Source of the DNA: Hortaea werneckii
Taxonomy: Eukaryota; Ascomycota; Dothideomycetes; Mycosphaerellales; Teratosphaeriaceae
Assembly (NCBI GenBank): GCA_037044905.1
Contig: JBAOKB010000148.1
Coordinates: forward strand, 1-64,000
Direction of reading: 5' to 3'
Length of the DNA: 64,000 bases
The translations under genes were made by a program, and so were the position numbers. The notes under the pieces are model-generated. The model saw only the letters and a list, made by a program, of their open reading frames with translations, was not told where the DNA came from and made no database searches. This document shows, piece by piece, positions 31,335 to 44,136 of this stretch (within the stretch, counting starts at the first letter, position 1; the number at the start of each line of letters is the position of its first letter).

Positions 31335-31786
31335 TTAATCTGGAGGCGCTACGCCGCCTAGCCTCTAAGACGGCAGACTAGCAATGTTCGTTTCTATCCT
31401 AGGTATAGTTAGCCTTGTTTGCCTACGTTACATGTGCTTTAAAGAGCACTCGTACGGTCCCTATACTACGATCCAGTGCATGTGTCGTCTAATGAAATGA
31501 AATGCGTGTGTAATCATGAACATGTGAAGTACTATAGCATGCTTCAGTTTCGGAAGGCGACATAGACATGTAGGCAGGGTTCACTGCATTCATACATTGT
31601 GCAATTCTGGTTGGCACCGAACAGATGGGAAAGCTTGCTGGGCAGCCTACAACGGGATACAGTGCCTGGGAACACGCGATATAGAGAGTCATAGTTCTTA
31701 TACTGGTGCAAATAATCATACTGAAGTATGACGGTACAAATCATCGACAGCAATCGATACAGGCGCCGGCAATTTCGCTCAATTTT

Positions 31787-33725
31787 TCAACCGACCTTTT
31801 CCAGACCTATCCAGTACTTCGGCAAGAACTCCCAAACCGTACCGGCAATGCCCAGAACTGCACTACCAATGATCAGAGCCCAGTTATAAAGCACCTCCCG
31901 CCGCGAGATCTCCCTGCCGAACATCTTCAAATGGAATGTTACAGGCAGAATGACACAGATGAGGAAGCAAAAGGCAGCTCCCATGATGGCGGAAATGACT
32001 TCGAATGAAGGTACGAGGATGGCCAGCAAGATGATAATGCAAGTCACTCCGATCCAAAAGACGGCTCGAAGGGTCTTGGTGAGGAAGGTCGATTGGTTGA
32101 AGCGATTCGGTTTCACTGAAGCGGCTCGTGGATCGATGCGGGAGAGTACCTCGAGGGTCGATATGATTGGGGAGCAGCTATTATGTTGTCAGCCCGAAAG
32201 GAGACCAGGAAGGGGAACGAAGAGAAAGCGAGTAGGGATCTCGCCGTCTGAGTCACTTACTTCAATGGGAACTTGGTCAAGGGAATGATCGCTACGAGAA
32301 TAAGGACTACGACATGCAGACCCTCTGGATATTCCTGGATCGTGAGGACATTGGTGCTAATCTCGTCCTTGGTCCTCCGGCCGTACATGAGATACCCAAC
32401 GATTGCCATTGTAAGATCGACCGAAGTGACGAAGCCGAAGATGAGCTTCAAGCCGTGCTCGTACTTTTGCGGGTGGCGCATGTCCCTGTAGATATTTGGG
32501 AAGACGCTAGATAATCGGCGTGTCAGTGTTTCCCTGCCTAGATCGGCACTAGACATGAATGTGGCAACGAATGTTCATCTTGCACTCACCTGTGTCCGCC
32601 CCATACCGCCATAATTAGACCGAAGCTCAATGGTAGAGCCCGCCACTGTTCAGGGAAAGCAGTCGTCGAGGCAGTCTCAAGCAGCGAGCCTGGACTCGTC
32701 GGTTTCAGAACCCCAGCAAGAACCGTACACCCAATCAACCCAATCCCACAGAAGACCCCCAAGAAGCTCGTCAAGCTCAACCAGCGCATGGGCAAGAAAT
32801 TCAACGGCGCCAAAATACACCCGCAGAGGACCTTCCCCTGCACGTCCGTCATCCCCTCCACAAGCGTCTTGAGACTATCAGCAAACAGCACGACCAGACT
32901 AATACACGCCGCTGTCAACTCAAAAGTAAAGAGCGCACTCGTCGCCAACCGTCCTTTTTCTCCATAAGCAACAAAAGCAATATCGGCAAAATTCGACAAC
33001 GAGCTATCAACATCGAGACATTTCGCCAGCAGGCTCGCCGTGTATTTCGTCACTAGGGCGGAGCAGAGGAGGAAGGTAAGTCCAATTACCCATCCTGCGT
33101 ACCGGATCCCCAGCGGCAACGATAGCATCCCGACCCCGATCAGCACATTGGAGCTGTTGAAGATGGTCTGCGGGAGCGTGGATTGCCCTAGCATGATCTC
33201 CGTCCAGGTCCCGTCGTCCCGGAGGATTTTCTGGACAAGAATCGGTTCGCGCTCCTCCTTCTGACCGGTTTCTGAATCGTCCCTTTTCCGTTCGGCCGCG
33301 CGGGAGTCCTCTCGAGCTTGGCTGAGTTCTTGCACGCGCTTTCGGGCAGGATCTTTGAGTTTGATCTGTAGTGGTACGAATCCCGATTCTATGGTCGACG
33401 GTTGCAATTTCCCATTGTTGTGGTCGAGTAAAGGCGATTCTTCGCGCTGTCCCGCCGCGTCGTCCCCGTTGTTGTGGTCACGTAAATCCCGCATCTTGCC
33501 GGGGAACTGGGAGTCGTCTCGTTCTGCGGCTGCTCCATCGGTTTGCTGTTCGATGGGGACCTCTTCATGTTGTCGATGTCGATGCGTCGGTGTGATTTGC
33601 TGTTGATGTTGCTGTTGCTCCTCATCGTCTAGAAGTCGAGTGGGTATTATTGGCTGAAGGCTCTTGAAATTTGCAGCCCGTCGGATCGATCGGGTGAAAG
33701 CTTCGAGGCTGTTGAGGTTGGCCAT
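31787..33725 (-). CDS. AVT-like vacuolar amino-acid transporter (AAAP family)
   Basis: Three exons, 33725-32590, 32506-32261 and 32177-31787; 590 residues with consistent phases. The N-terminal 170 residues are hydrophilic with a Gln/His-rich stretch. The transporter core starts near residue 185 (TIFNSSNVLIGVGMLSLPLG), the classic AAAP/AVT opening. Splicing restores VWGGHSVFPNIYRDMRHP and LTKFPLNCSPIISTLEVL, both family landmarks. Yeast Avt proteins move neutral amino acids across the vacuolar membrane; direction and substrate here are not known. The frame extends 40 codons upstream, but I chose the ATG at 33725 (MANLNSLEAFTRSIRRA) because the upstream part resembles a leader. Confidence 0.9.
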
Positions 33726-34357
33726 TTTGGATAGGTGCTCGGAATAATGATTCTTTGGCCAGGTAGGATTCGAGAAGAGGGAGAGAAGTACATGGCACAG
33801 GCTTAAAGGAAACGGGACAGGAGCAGTGATATATCCCAACCACAATTAGACGACCATTGGCGGGGTCAGGCATGTACAGTTGTCTCAAATTGTTCGAGTC
33901 TGAAAGATTAGCCATAAGCTACCAGAAGTAGTGTAAGATAGTCAGCCATTGCATCCGCGGGCGCAGATGGTCTGAGGAATATAGGAAGCTGGCTGACCGT
34001 ATATGTAAGCTCTGATTGGCTGGGACGGCAGCTTATCTGTACAATGCATCGACTATCAGCGATTGCTCCTCTCTGTCCTTTGATGTCTTCTGTAGCATGA
34101 CGCATCTTCACCTGGGGAAGTCGGCTAGCAACTGTAATGCCGGTAAAGTACATCAACTGAATGTGGAAGAGTAGTCACAGTGACTCGCTAAATCTTTCAA
34201 GCGGACATTTTATGGTCTACTTGCTTTCGATTTCGTTTATACGTTTCACGTTAGTCGTATGCTATCCAAAGCGAAACCTTTCAGATGTCTCGATGGAAGG
34301 CTCCCGCTCCCAAGGCGTTCTCGAAACATGGAATGGAAAAGCTTTCGCATCACTCGT
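33726..34357. other. Intergenic spacer
   Basis: About 630 bp between two minus-strand genes, holding the transporter promoter and the sedolisin 3' region. One GATA-type site (CAGATAA, minus) occurs near 34032-34038. Nothing else is seen. Confidence 0.4.
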
Positions 34358-36341
34358 TCAGTCCCAACCCTTGTGCCAGCCCTTGGCGAAAGCAGCCCGA
34401 ACCAGCTTGTCAAAGTTCTAGACGAGGTTGTCAGTAAAAACATCATTTCAAATATGGACAAAGATCACATACCGGTGTGCCAAAGCCAGTGACAGCGTCC
34501 CAGCCCTCCTGCGCCGGGAAACCGGTAGTATTGCAGCCGAAGCTAGATCCGCTGGTGATATCGGTAAGAGCCTTGTAAGCACCGCTGTAGATCCAGGGGT
34601 TCAAGAACCCAAGGGGCTTTCGGCCCTTGGCGATCAGTGCATCGTTGACCAAGGTAATGATAGCCGCAAAGGTGGGCGAGGAAGCAGATGTGCCACCGAC
34701 GGTGGTGATCTCGCCTCCCCAGACAATGGCATCGTGGTTGCCCTGCGCAGCGACATCAGGGTAAGCGCGACCAGACTTGTTGTACAAGCCGTCGTGGAGG
34801 CCGTCCAAGCTGTCGACGTAAGCCTCAATAGTCTTCTGCTGGTAGGAAGGCATTGCGAATAAGTTGCTGAATCCAGCACCAGAGGCGAAGCGGCTGACAG
34901 CGACCTCCGGGTTGAAGCCTGCAGTGCCACCTACAGCAGTCACCCATGGGCAGCTGGCTGGGAAGGCAGGAAGGAACATGTAGGTGTTGTCGCCATCGTT
35001 GGAGTAACAAGTTCCATCAGCACCAACGCCAGCATCGCCGGAGGAGAACAGCACAGAAATGCCACGAGAGCCCAGTTGAGCCATGCCGGCGCAGACTCTC
35101 TTGGCGTAAGAATCTGGGATGGTCTGTTCGGCCTCACCGTATGAAGTTGAGATGACGTTGGGCAGCTCGTCTTGAGCGAGCACGTAGTTCAACCAGGTCA
35201 GGTAGGGCTCGTTGGTGTTGGTTGGAGTGTTGATGTCCGGAATGAAAGGAGGGCTGCCTCCAGTGGAGAAGGCAGTCAGAGGAGTAGGCCAAGCGACACT
35301 GAGCATGTTCTGAACGTCAAGATTACCTTCAATGTTGCGGTTCAGTTCGATCTCGACAGAGATGTTGCCCTGGAAGTTGCTGGCGTTGGCGATTTCGATG
35401 ATGTCGAAAGTATAGGCGGCATCAGCGGCTTCCGGACGGAAGGTTTTGAGGAAAAGCTCGGTGTCTGAACGCTTGTTGGTCTCGTTCAGGTAGTTGGTCA
35501 GACCCATGCTGTTCTTTTCTGGGACTTGAGGCACGTAATCGATTGTTCCGTAAACGGTACGAATACAATCAGGAGTGACAAAGCTAGCATTGCAGACTGC
35601 CTCCACAGCAGCAGCATCCTTGTCGTGCTACAAAATTAGTTAGCATGAGTGGCTTTCCTTAAACGACTATGGAAGTCAACATACCCAGTTGTGTCTACGG
35701 TCGCCGTACATGTGCTTGCCAGTGTGCTCCCACCAGGACATGTGGTGGTGAGGGCCTTTGTCGGATGGACCCCAGCCCTTGCCCTCGGGCATAGGACGGA
35801 AGAACGAGGTCGTTGGCTGCACGACATCGATATGCTCGTGGAGATGGTTGGGTAGAGACCACTCAGGTGCTCTAGATACTGTAGAGCCGTCGTGGTGGCG
35901 GAAGGTCTTGTATGAGGTCTGAAGGAGTTCCTCGGCTTTCTCAATTGGCACAACTATGGAGAACCAGTCTTTAGCCGGAGACATGCCGATCTTTGAGATG
36001 CCATGGTCCTGCAACCATTCGTTGACAAGAGCGAGAGTGTCATCGGTGGGAGTGATCATAGACTTGATTTCTTCGGCAGTAAGATGCTCCCCATAGCGTT
36101 CGTGGGAAGGATCCGAAACCTCGGTGAGGTGCTGCTCGATCAAGCCCCCGTTCTGCTGCTTGAGGCCGATCTGCAAGTTGATCAAGTCCGACTTGGAGGC
36201 TGAACCAGCTTCAGTCCAAGCGCGTGGGACCCAGTGAGTTTCTTTCACGCTGTAGGTGTACTTGGAAGGCGATGGCAACGCATTGGCGCCCAGAGTGGCA
36301 GCCAGTAGGCCCAGAGATGCAGAAAGCTTGGTCAGCGCCAT
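34358..36341 (-). CDS. Secreted sedolisin (S53) tripeptidyl-peptidase-like protease
   Basis: Three exons, 36341-35685, 35627-34473 and 34417-34358; 623 residues. A signal peptide (ALTKLSASLGLLAATLGANA) is followed by a pro-kumamolisin activation domain (about 30-190) and the S53 catalytic domain. The catalytic set is complete: Glu319 and Asp323 in NIEGNLDVQ, oxyanion Asp417 in FSSGDAGVGADG, and nucleophile Ser533 in GGTSASSPTFAA. The last exon (NFDKLVRAAFAKGWHKGWD) completes the usual TGFGTPNF ending. Such enzymes remove tripeptides at acidic pH outside the cell. The frame opens upstream of the signal peptide; I set the start at MALTKLSAS because signal peptides begin there. Confidence 0.94.
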
Positions 36342-39300
36342 TTTAAGGATAAGACGAGGTCCAAGGCGCTTCCAAAAAGACAGAAGGCGTGCCCAAGCAT
36401 CAACAAGAGGGCATGCCAGGTGCTTTTGTACCTTGCAGGCTTCGCCGTCGAAAGCCTGCAAGGTACCATCATCTAATGCGACATGGTCTATTCTTTACGA
36501 GGTCGCGTGCCCCATCGCCAATGCATGCTGTATGGCCTTTATTGCTCAATATGGCAGTTGATACGGTCCTGGTCGCTTGTTAGACTCCAGTGCCAAACTG
36601 GCTTAGGAAGGCACTTTGTGCTAGCCTGAAAGACCCCCCACGGCGGGCCCTCTCACATCGCGTTGAAAGATAAGACCTCGGATAAGGATATGCACCACGC
36701 CGCTCGGTTCAAATAAATTGCGCACTTCCTTGATTTGATATGCATGAGAAGAGGTTGGAGGGCTCATAGACAATCTCATTAAGCCGATGATACGAATGGT
36801 CCGAGGAGCGACGACCTGGAAGTAGAATGTACTTCGGCAAATGGGCAAGTTGCAAGGCTTGGCGATGCGATCGGCCTAGGGAGGGGCCTCCGGTATGGAA
36901 GACCGAGTTTCTGCTTCTCCAAAGTGACCAATCTATGTAGACATCCACGATTTCACTATTCGTATTTGCGCATTTCAAAGACACGGCGATATGCAATATC
37001 GAAAATCTGAAGCCGTGCTTTTCAATCTCTCCATGAATTCGCTCAATCCCCAAATCAGGGAACACTGCTTCATAAGCAGTTTCACAAGCAGAAAGATAGT
37101 TTATTTCGTTTATTTTCTGGAGGGAACCATGGAACATAAGCCCTTTCATTGGTCTTCTGATATCTGCTGCGCAAAGTATCGATCCGAGCGGGACGAAATA
37201 GCTCTCTTGATCACCAAACGTTCATGTCCGCTCACTTCCACGAATGTCAAATAGAACTTGCAGCATGCTAAGTTCTTTCCAACTACAAAAGATCTTGTAT
37301 CAATACGAGCGCCATGACACTAGACACAGGCCAAGGCACACAGCCGACTGGCAACTCAGCGGCATGATTTTGTGTCTCGTCGGGAAGAATGTGGCAGGAT
37401 CCTTGCTGAAAATGAGTATAACTCGCCTTGGTTGACTTCCCACGAGCTGCGTCTTTCGTTGGCGCTGGAGAGGGGAAGCTGGTATCTCCTCCTTGATGGA
37501 AAGATTACGGCGAAGCTGCTGCGACAGACGATGCTCACTGTATCGCCTATGAGTGAGAAAACGTCTTAAGCCTATGACAGCCATCTCCGCACACTGGCAA
37601 CGCCTGCTTCAACGTGGTCATCAACGTCTACCGGCTCTCAACGGTCAGCCTGCCTCGCCCACCTGCCTTCCATCATCATGTAGCCAGACCGCCAAAGCCG
37701 TGCAACACAGCCTCTGACTGGTGTCGACCTAAGGTGTGGCGAGTATAATCGTCATTTTCTTGCTTATTATACGGACCGCAAGAGGTTGCGACCATCCATC
37801 GATATTACTATGAGTTATCCTTCGCCTGGAAGGGTCTGGCTCTGTGGCTCTTCATTGCCCTCCTCGCAACCGAAAACATCCGGTTGGCGTACGCTCCAGT
37901 CTCATTAATATCTGTAACATCTAAGGACGTCGGAGTTCTAGACACTACGACGTCGGGTGACGTGGGCAAGATTGTCTCCAGATGCTAGGGGAATCCTGTC
38001 ATGTCATTGAACAGCCTTGCGGTCAAGTACAAGCATATCGCTGGATTGAGTATTCAAAATAGCATCGGCAATTTCGCTGGTGCCATAGTCAGCAATACCT
38101 ATAGGACTGATGTCTCGACGTGATACGTTTTCGGGCAGGCATCAGGAATAGGTCATGTTACTGCATGCTTAAGAACAGTAGTGAACTGGTCTCGAGCCAT
38201 CGCAGCGTCGATACCAATGCCGAACGAATAGTAGCAGGCCACGAGTACAGGGGAGGTATTTCGGCAGTGGCCGATGCCTTGGAATATATGTTCTGGAATA
38301 AGGTGAATGGGTAGGCTGCACCGATCTTGTTTCAAGGCAGTTTCAAGTCCTGTTGTTTTCTCCAGTCTTCGGTATCAGCAAGCAGTCATTTTCAGCGGTG
38401 GGTTGTCAGGACATCGTGTCAGGTGACGCGTTAAGAAAAGACCGAATTGACCCGTCACTTGATACACCTTGAAGTCGATGGATCCTGGACGGCTCCTGTG
38501 CCTGTCGATGTTGCTGTCAACAATCATGACATGACCCATGCCCATAACAGCGGATCCGATCATTTGAAGCAAGGTGGAATGCTGCCATGCGCTTGCACGC
38601 GTTGCCTACCATTCGCTGGGCACCCTCTCGCCATATGCTTGGGCCATCACGAGGCCTTCCGGACCCATTAAGGAAATAGAGGAATACCATAACAAGTAAA
38701 ATGGAAGCTGCCAGGATTCCTTGCGCGAGCGGCCAAGCAATGCGTCTCAGCCAATGTGCTACGCAGCAAGTAAGGTGAGACGTCAGCCAGATGGCAGCCA
38801 TTGGCTGGTCTTGCTTCAACGTGCTGTACGATGTCGCACGTGTACGTAGCTGTACTTCAGCGCCCGCCAAGGAGAGCACTGGAAGCCGCGTTTGGCGACA
38901 TCTCAAGAACATGGACGGCGCAAATCGGAAGAATTGAGAAGCAGGAAAATTGCTTCAACGATGTCTGGATGCAAGCAACGAATATCGAATGGCGATCTGG
39001 CCCGATGGCGCGGTGGGTACAAGGACTACGAACAGACTACGGTCGGTAAGAATGGAGACATGGCTGCGTGCTTCCCGTGATTTGCATCGAGGAAGACCCT
39101 CGTCGCAGCGGTGGTGGTGATATGCCGACAGCCGAATATCAGGCGGGCAGTGGCCGGCAAAAAATAGGCGTCAAGGTTGGCGGGTGAAGTTGGTAGTGTC
39201 GGGTGATGCTGGAGTCTTTTTTCACCGCTTTCCCTGCTGCCGAACTTTTCACTGCGCTCTGCCTCTGCCGAGCGAGCGTACCAGCCACTTGAGAGCGGTC

Positions 39301-39944
39301 CCCGCCATGGGAAGCCCCACACGGCTGGCATATGGGCGCGGACCCTATGTATAATGGGCGGATCGGAGCGTTGGAGGGGTGGGATACCTGTTTCACGACT
39401 CGCGGGCGGGCCAGCCATTGGAACGATGGGTTTCCTGCCTACTGCCTATGTAGACAGATATGCATGCACTCATGATATGCGTGGGAACAGGCCGGGTGTC
39501 ACGCCTGTAAAATACCTGGAGAATACAATACCTTAAGGTAACCATTTATTCCGGCTCATTCTCACCAACGTCTGTGCTAGGATAGTAGTCTAGTGTGTCT
39601 AGTCGTGCAGGTGGTACAGCACACAACGCACGGGAGCTGCAGCTACTTGGCTAGCGCATCTCACTGCATATGCGCCGACCGACTCTCACCGACACTTCAC
39701 TACTCCACTGCCCGCTGGGACGCCTGCTGCTTGTGGGCGTAGCGCGAGCCCTCTCCGCTTCATGCTCTCTCACCGTCGCAGGCCTGTGTCTTGACATCGA
39801 CGCGGTGAACACACCGACCACAGCACCGTGCTCACGATCTGCTTGGTAGCTTTCGAGCGGGTGGATGAGCGAGACGGACACCATCTCACCCTGCCGCCTA
39901 TCCTATTCTTTTCCCACCCGATCATCTCGCCAAAGCACGACGAG
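36342..39944. promoter_or_regulatory. Long divergent intergenic region (3.6 kb)
   Basis: This stretch separates the sedolisin (minus) from the Zn2Cys6 factor (plus). It contains only short overlapping frames, the longest a 146-codon minus frame at 36709-37149 with no recognisable domain. The length suggests an extended promoter and long 5' leader for the transcription factor, with several short upstream frames that could restrain translation. The in-frame extension from 39828 lacks any conserved content. Confidence 0.45.
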
Positions 39945-42562
39945 ATGGAGAACCTCGACTTCTCTTTTGACGACGGCTCCTTCGAGTACGGAGGAGCTTA
40001 CGCGACCAACACGAACGATCCCCGCAACCACTCGTACTCTCAGCCCTTCCTGCACCACCAGCAACATCAGCCGCCGCTGCAGCAGAACGCCTGGAGACAG
40101 ACCTGGCCGCCTGTCGACATGAACATGCCCAAGATGGACAATGCTGGCATGTCCCAGCCGGATCAGCACCAGCACCAGCACCAGCAGCATCAACCGGCAC
40201 ACTCGAGCCAGCATTATTCACAACAGCAATATCACGGCGTCGGGCCGAGTCAGTCCCAGCAGCAGTATGGCAGGCCTGGTAGCAACCAGATAAATCAGCC
40301 CTTGAACTTCCAAGAGCCCAGCCTCGACCTGGAGTATGCCAACCTGCTCCCTAACAACTGGCAGTATCAATTCCAACAGGCAGCTCAGCAGCAGCCACAG
40401 CAGCAAAATCAGCAGTACTCGACCAACGCTTTGAACATGAACGCTGGAATGAGCTCGTACAATCCATCGTCGTTTGGCGGACAGCTTCAGGCCTCGCCTG
40501 TCGATTTCAGCGTGCCAGCCACGTCTGCAGACAGCTTTAACAACTATGGTGTGACGGCTGGTATGGACATGGCCAACTTTGGAACCATGGCTGGTCCTAT
40601 GGAATCCATGAACTCTCTGGTCTACCCTCTCAACGACTACCAGACCGAGCACAACTTCATGTCTCTCAACCAGGCAGCATTACAGCAGCACACTGGTGAA
40701 ACTGCCCAATCAAGTCTTCCAGGCAGCTCTCCCACAGGCACTCTTTTAGAGGTGCAGTCTGTATCCGACAACGAGTGGTCAATGGTGAACTGGAACCCGA
40801 ATCGCAACTCGTTCGACTCGTTTACCGGGACAGTGTCAAATCCTAGCCAGAACTTGCACATCCGGACCAACTCGGACTCGTCTACATCGGACGGTCCAAG
40901 CTCGGCCGAGCTATCGGGTAGTTACGAAGAGATACCGCCTTGGCCGCTAAGCTCCCCACACGACTTCCACGGCTCCGAATGGCTAGACGCCCAGTACGTT
41001 CAACAGGCCCATGGCTTGCCTGCCGCTGCCCAGCAGCCACAGCAAAATACCTCACCCTCATCATCGCTTGCCGTCAGCCCTTCCACTGGCTTGAACGGCT
41101 ACCGATCATCGGGCTCATCATCCACCTCACCGACTTCGTCTGGCCCGACTTCGCCACCACTCCGTCGCCGAAAGTCTCCTCTGGAAGGCAAGACAACGAA
41201 GGCCGTCATCAAGAAGGTTTCGCACACCACGCGGAAAGACGCTATCGCTGAGAAGAAGGTCGGCCGGAGAAGAGGCCCACTTCGACCTGACCAGCGTCAG
41301 CAAGCCCATGAGATCCGGAAGTTGCGTGCTTGTCTGAGGTGTAAGTTTCTCAAGAAGACTTGCGACAAGGGTGAGCCATGCGGTGGCTGCCGACCTAGCC
41401 ATGCCCGTCTGTGGCAAGTACCGTGTACGCGTATGGACATTAAGGACATTGCGTACTTTATGAAGGATTGGAAGGCCGACTACGAGCGTCATGTAAGCCT
41501 CGGCTTCTCTGTAGGCAACATCAAGGGCTTCAGCTCGCTTGAGCGGACGCTCTACATCACCCATGGCTACGGCCACTATCTGCCAATCAATGCCCGTGAG
41601 GTGTTTGTCCGGGACGACAAGTGCTTCGGCATGGACTGGGTTGAATCACTGTCCAACTCCGAGTTCGAGATCAACACTGCGAAGTTATCTGCCGGCATGG
41701 AAGGCGTGAGCACCACTTTGCTGTCTGAGTATCTGGACCGCCATCTTGACTCCAGCTTCGAGTCGTTTGTCGATGAGTATTTTGAGGGCACTGCTTTCTT
41801 AACCGAGATCCTGAAGACGGCTTTCCGTTACTACCAGCGCGAGAAGACTCCCTCCATCCGCAAGGCTTTGAAGCTGGTGCTCGCGTACAACTTGACATTG
41901 CACGTCACCATGGTGGAGGGTCTGTCCGAAGAGGAGCAATTCGTCGGCAAGATCGACGACGATGGCTCCAAGTTCTTTGGAAAGACTGTCGCTCCGGTCA
42001 TGATCAACTTCCAGGTCAAGTGCGCTCTCGCTGATATGTGGCGTGAGCTTCAGAAGGACATTCTTGAGGAGCTCTCCAGCCTGTACAGTTCTGTTTACTC
42101 TGGCGACAAGTTGAAGAATTGGCCGACAATTTTCATGCTTGCCGCTATTCTCCTGGCCATCTGGGAAGAGATGCAGTTCGACTGCCACTACCGCGTGCCG
42201 GACGAGGGTGCTGTCAACAAGTTCTGTGAGGACATGGAGACCACGCCCGTCGGCGTGATTGTTGGCCTTTTCCAAGCCATCTCCACCAAGCTGCCTGGTC
42301 TGCAGGAATGGGACACGAGGAAGCATCACCACCTACTCGGCTCCAACCCAGCCGTATGTGATGCTCTCACCGAGGTTAAGGGCCATGTCAACAAATATGG
42401 TATGTGAAATTCCAATGTCGCTTACACACACATCAGCAGCGGATGCTAAACTTTCTCGCAGAGCAATACCTCAAAGAGCGTAGCAGCGCCAAGTTCGACC
42501 GCAACGACTTTGACTCCCTGAGCAACAAGTTCCTCAGCAAGCTCGTCATCCGCGCGAACTAG
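39945..42562 (+). CDS. Zn2Cys6-type transcription factor with Gln-rich N-terminus
   Basis: Two exons, 39945-42399 and 42462-42562 (intron GTATGT...CGCAG, branch TGCTAAAC); 851 residues. Residues 1-170 are Gln/His/Asn-rich, and about 300-440 Ser/Thr/Pro-rich with a basic patch. The binuclear zinc cluster is near residues 460-495: CLRCKFLKKTCDKGEPCGGC, then eleven residues to the sixth Cys. Spacing is C-x2-C-x6-C-x5-C-x2-C-x11-C, longer in the last loop than the usual 6-8. The part after it (DIKDIAYFMKDWKADYERH, THGYGHYLPINAREVFVRDD) looks highly conserved. It should be a DNA-binding regulator; targets are unknown. Start chosen at MENLDFSFDDGS; the 39 upstream codons look like leader. Confidence 0.85.
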
Positions 42563-44136
42563 GGATCTCGCGGCCGACACGAGAAGCTGCAGCGGAACGG
42601 GAAAGGCTGTCAAGACTATGACGACGACGACAAAGAAAACCAATCATCCTGTTTCTACACCAGTAAAGATGACTATCCGGATGATGACTACGATGACGAA
42701 GAAGAAGAAGATGCTGTCCCAGCCCTCAAGATGGACGATCTATGAACAACACATGAACGCGACCGAAAAAATCGATGCGACTTAACGGCCGAAAGCACGA
42801 CAAGAAAAAAATTGCGAGCGATCTACAGTTTCTTTGCTTCCTTTCAGCCCACCTTCACCGCGTTTTGTGTGTGAAGGCGAGCAACGAACAACAACCGTTT
42901 ATGCCTTTCGATGTCCATGACGAAATCCCAACATTTGACGAACGAACGAATTTTACCGATTTTTTTTTATTTTTCCTCTTTTCATTTATATTCGACTACT
43001 GAAGCGAGCATGGGATGGCGAAACATGTGGGATGGGAATGGAACGAGATTGTTCCTTGAAGTTGTTGCATGTTCTACGAAGATACACGGCAATAAAAAAT
43101 ACTCTTGCAGAGGGGACCTGGGTGAGCATGGAGAGGCACTGCTGTCGTTTCTCTTACTCATCAATTCCACCCTCTGTCTGCTTTGTTGAAACGGCGTTTA
43201 TTTTTGCTTTGGGGGAAAGTGGAAGGAAATGTTTATATGTCTGGGCGGTGGATTGATGTCCCTTTTTCTCAAACGGCCGGAGATTGATCGAAATGCTTAT
43301 GCAACACACGGCAGAGCACTACGTTGTGATTGAGAGAGATGATGTGTGTGGCTACTATCTAGATCTCAATTCCTCCCCGTTCATGAGGATGGGGAAAGAC
43401 AAAAAAGACCAATCTCTACTTTCTAAACCTTTGTCCCCACAATTCTGTGTCTGGCTTTTCTCTTATCTCTCTGAGCTTCTGACTTGACGCAGGGAAACAG
43501 ACAGGCTTGGAAGCCAAGCTTGACCATCTTGAAGCCGAGCATGGACAAGCTGTCGATCTCATGTATGCCGGAGTAGGACACGTCAGATGCTAAGAGCGAT
43601 GCGACGGTTGTGAGGAGGGGATTGGACTTGGCCAGCAGGAGTATGTGCAACTATGGTATCTGTGTACTTCTTGGCGGCAATGATGTTCGTGGGTGAGGGT
43701 TCAAGGCGCATCTCCAAAAGAGTATTTGGCGGATAGACGAGCGCGTTGGTGCGACTTAACCGAGATGTCACTCAATCAATCATGGCGGGACCTCCATTTC
43801 CGAGACCGATTATTGCTGCGGTTGAGATGAAATGGCGAGAATGGACAGCGGGGCCGACCAATCGACTTGCCTCAGGCCTCAGCCGAGCACGCAACGCCCC
43901 ACCTGGGCGCCGGTCCTGCCAATCACTGAAGCTTGGAAGTTCGAGTGCGACGTGATAGCAGGTATTCGACCACCTCGATTCTCCCTCCTTCCCCTTCGCT
44001 ACCCAATTCTTTCCTGCTCCTCATCTTTCCTCATTCCCTAGAAAGTATCCTTGGCGTGGAAATTTCAAAAAGGAAGTAGCGCTGAGAGAAGAAGGTCCAT
44101 ATCATCGGAGTTAGAGAGAGACAGAGCACAGAAACC
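42563..44136. other. Intergenic region
   Basis: About 1.6 kb downstream of the transcription factor and upstream of the carbonic anhydrase. The left part, with many A/T runs, is probably 3' UTR; the right part is the carbonic anhydrase promoter. No gene is recognised. Confidence 0.35.

Larger units (their letters stand above)
27923..31370 (+). repeat. Inverted segmental duplication, arm A
   Basis: From within the MFS gene to about 31370 this segment is repeated in reverse orientation at about 60730-64000. Order is kept: MFS 3' part, spacer, repeat-peptide gene, polypurine tract, degenerate frame. The base matching the right window edge is 27923, so the true left limit may lie further left. 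The inner limit is near the GGCGGCGTAGCGCC-like sequence at about 31345-31365. Over about 230 bp downstream of the MFS stop I count roughly 20 differences by eye. The main length difference is the 192-bp block in the repeat-peptide gene. Confidence 0.9.
30441..31786. other. Region after repeat-peptide gene, degenerate module plus unique spacer
   Basis: To about 31370 this belongs to arm A and contains a purine-rich tract and a broken frame; beyond that it is unique and AT-richer up to the 3' end of the amino-acid transporter gene. No intact gene is seen. Confidence 0.5.

Noticed and set aside
36709..37149. 146-codon minus-strand frame in the sedolisin/transcription-factor spacer
   Set aside because: No recognisable domain, no supporting splice pattern and composition like surrounding non-coding DNA. 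Could be revisited with RNA-seq.
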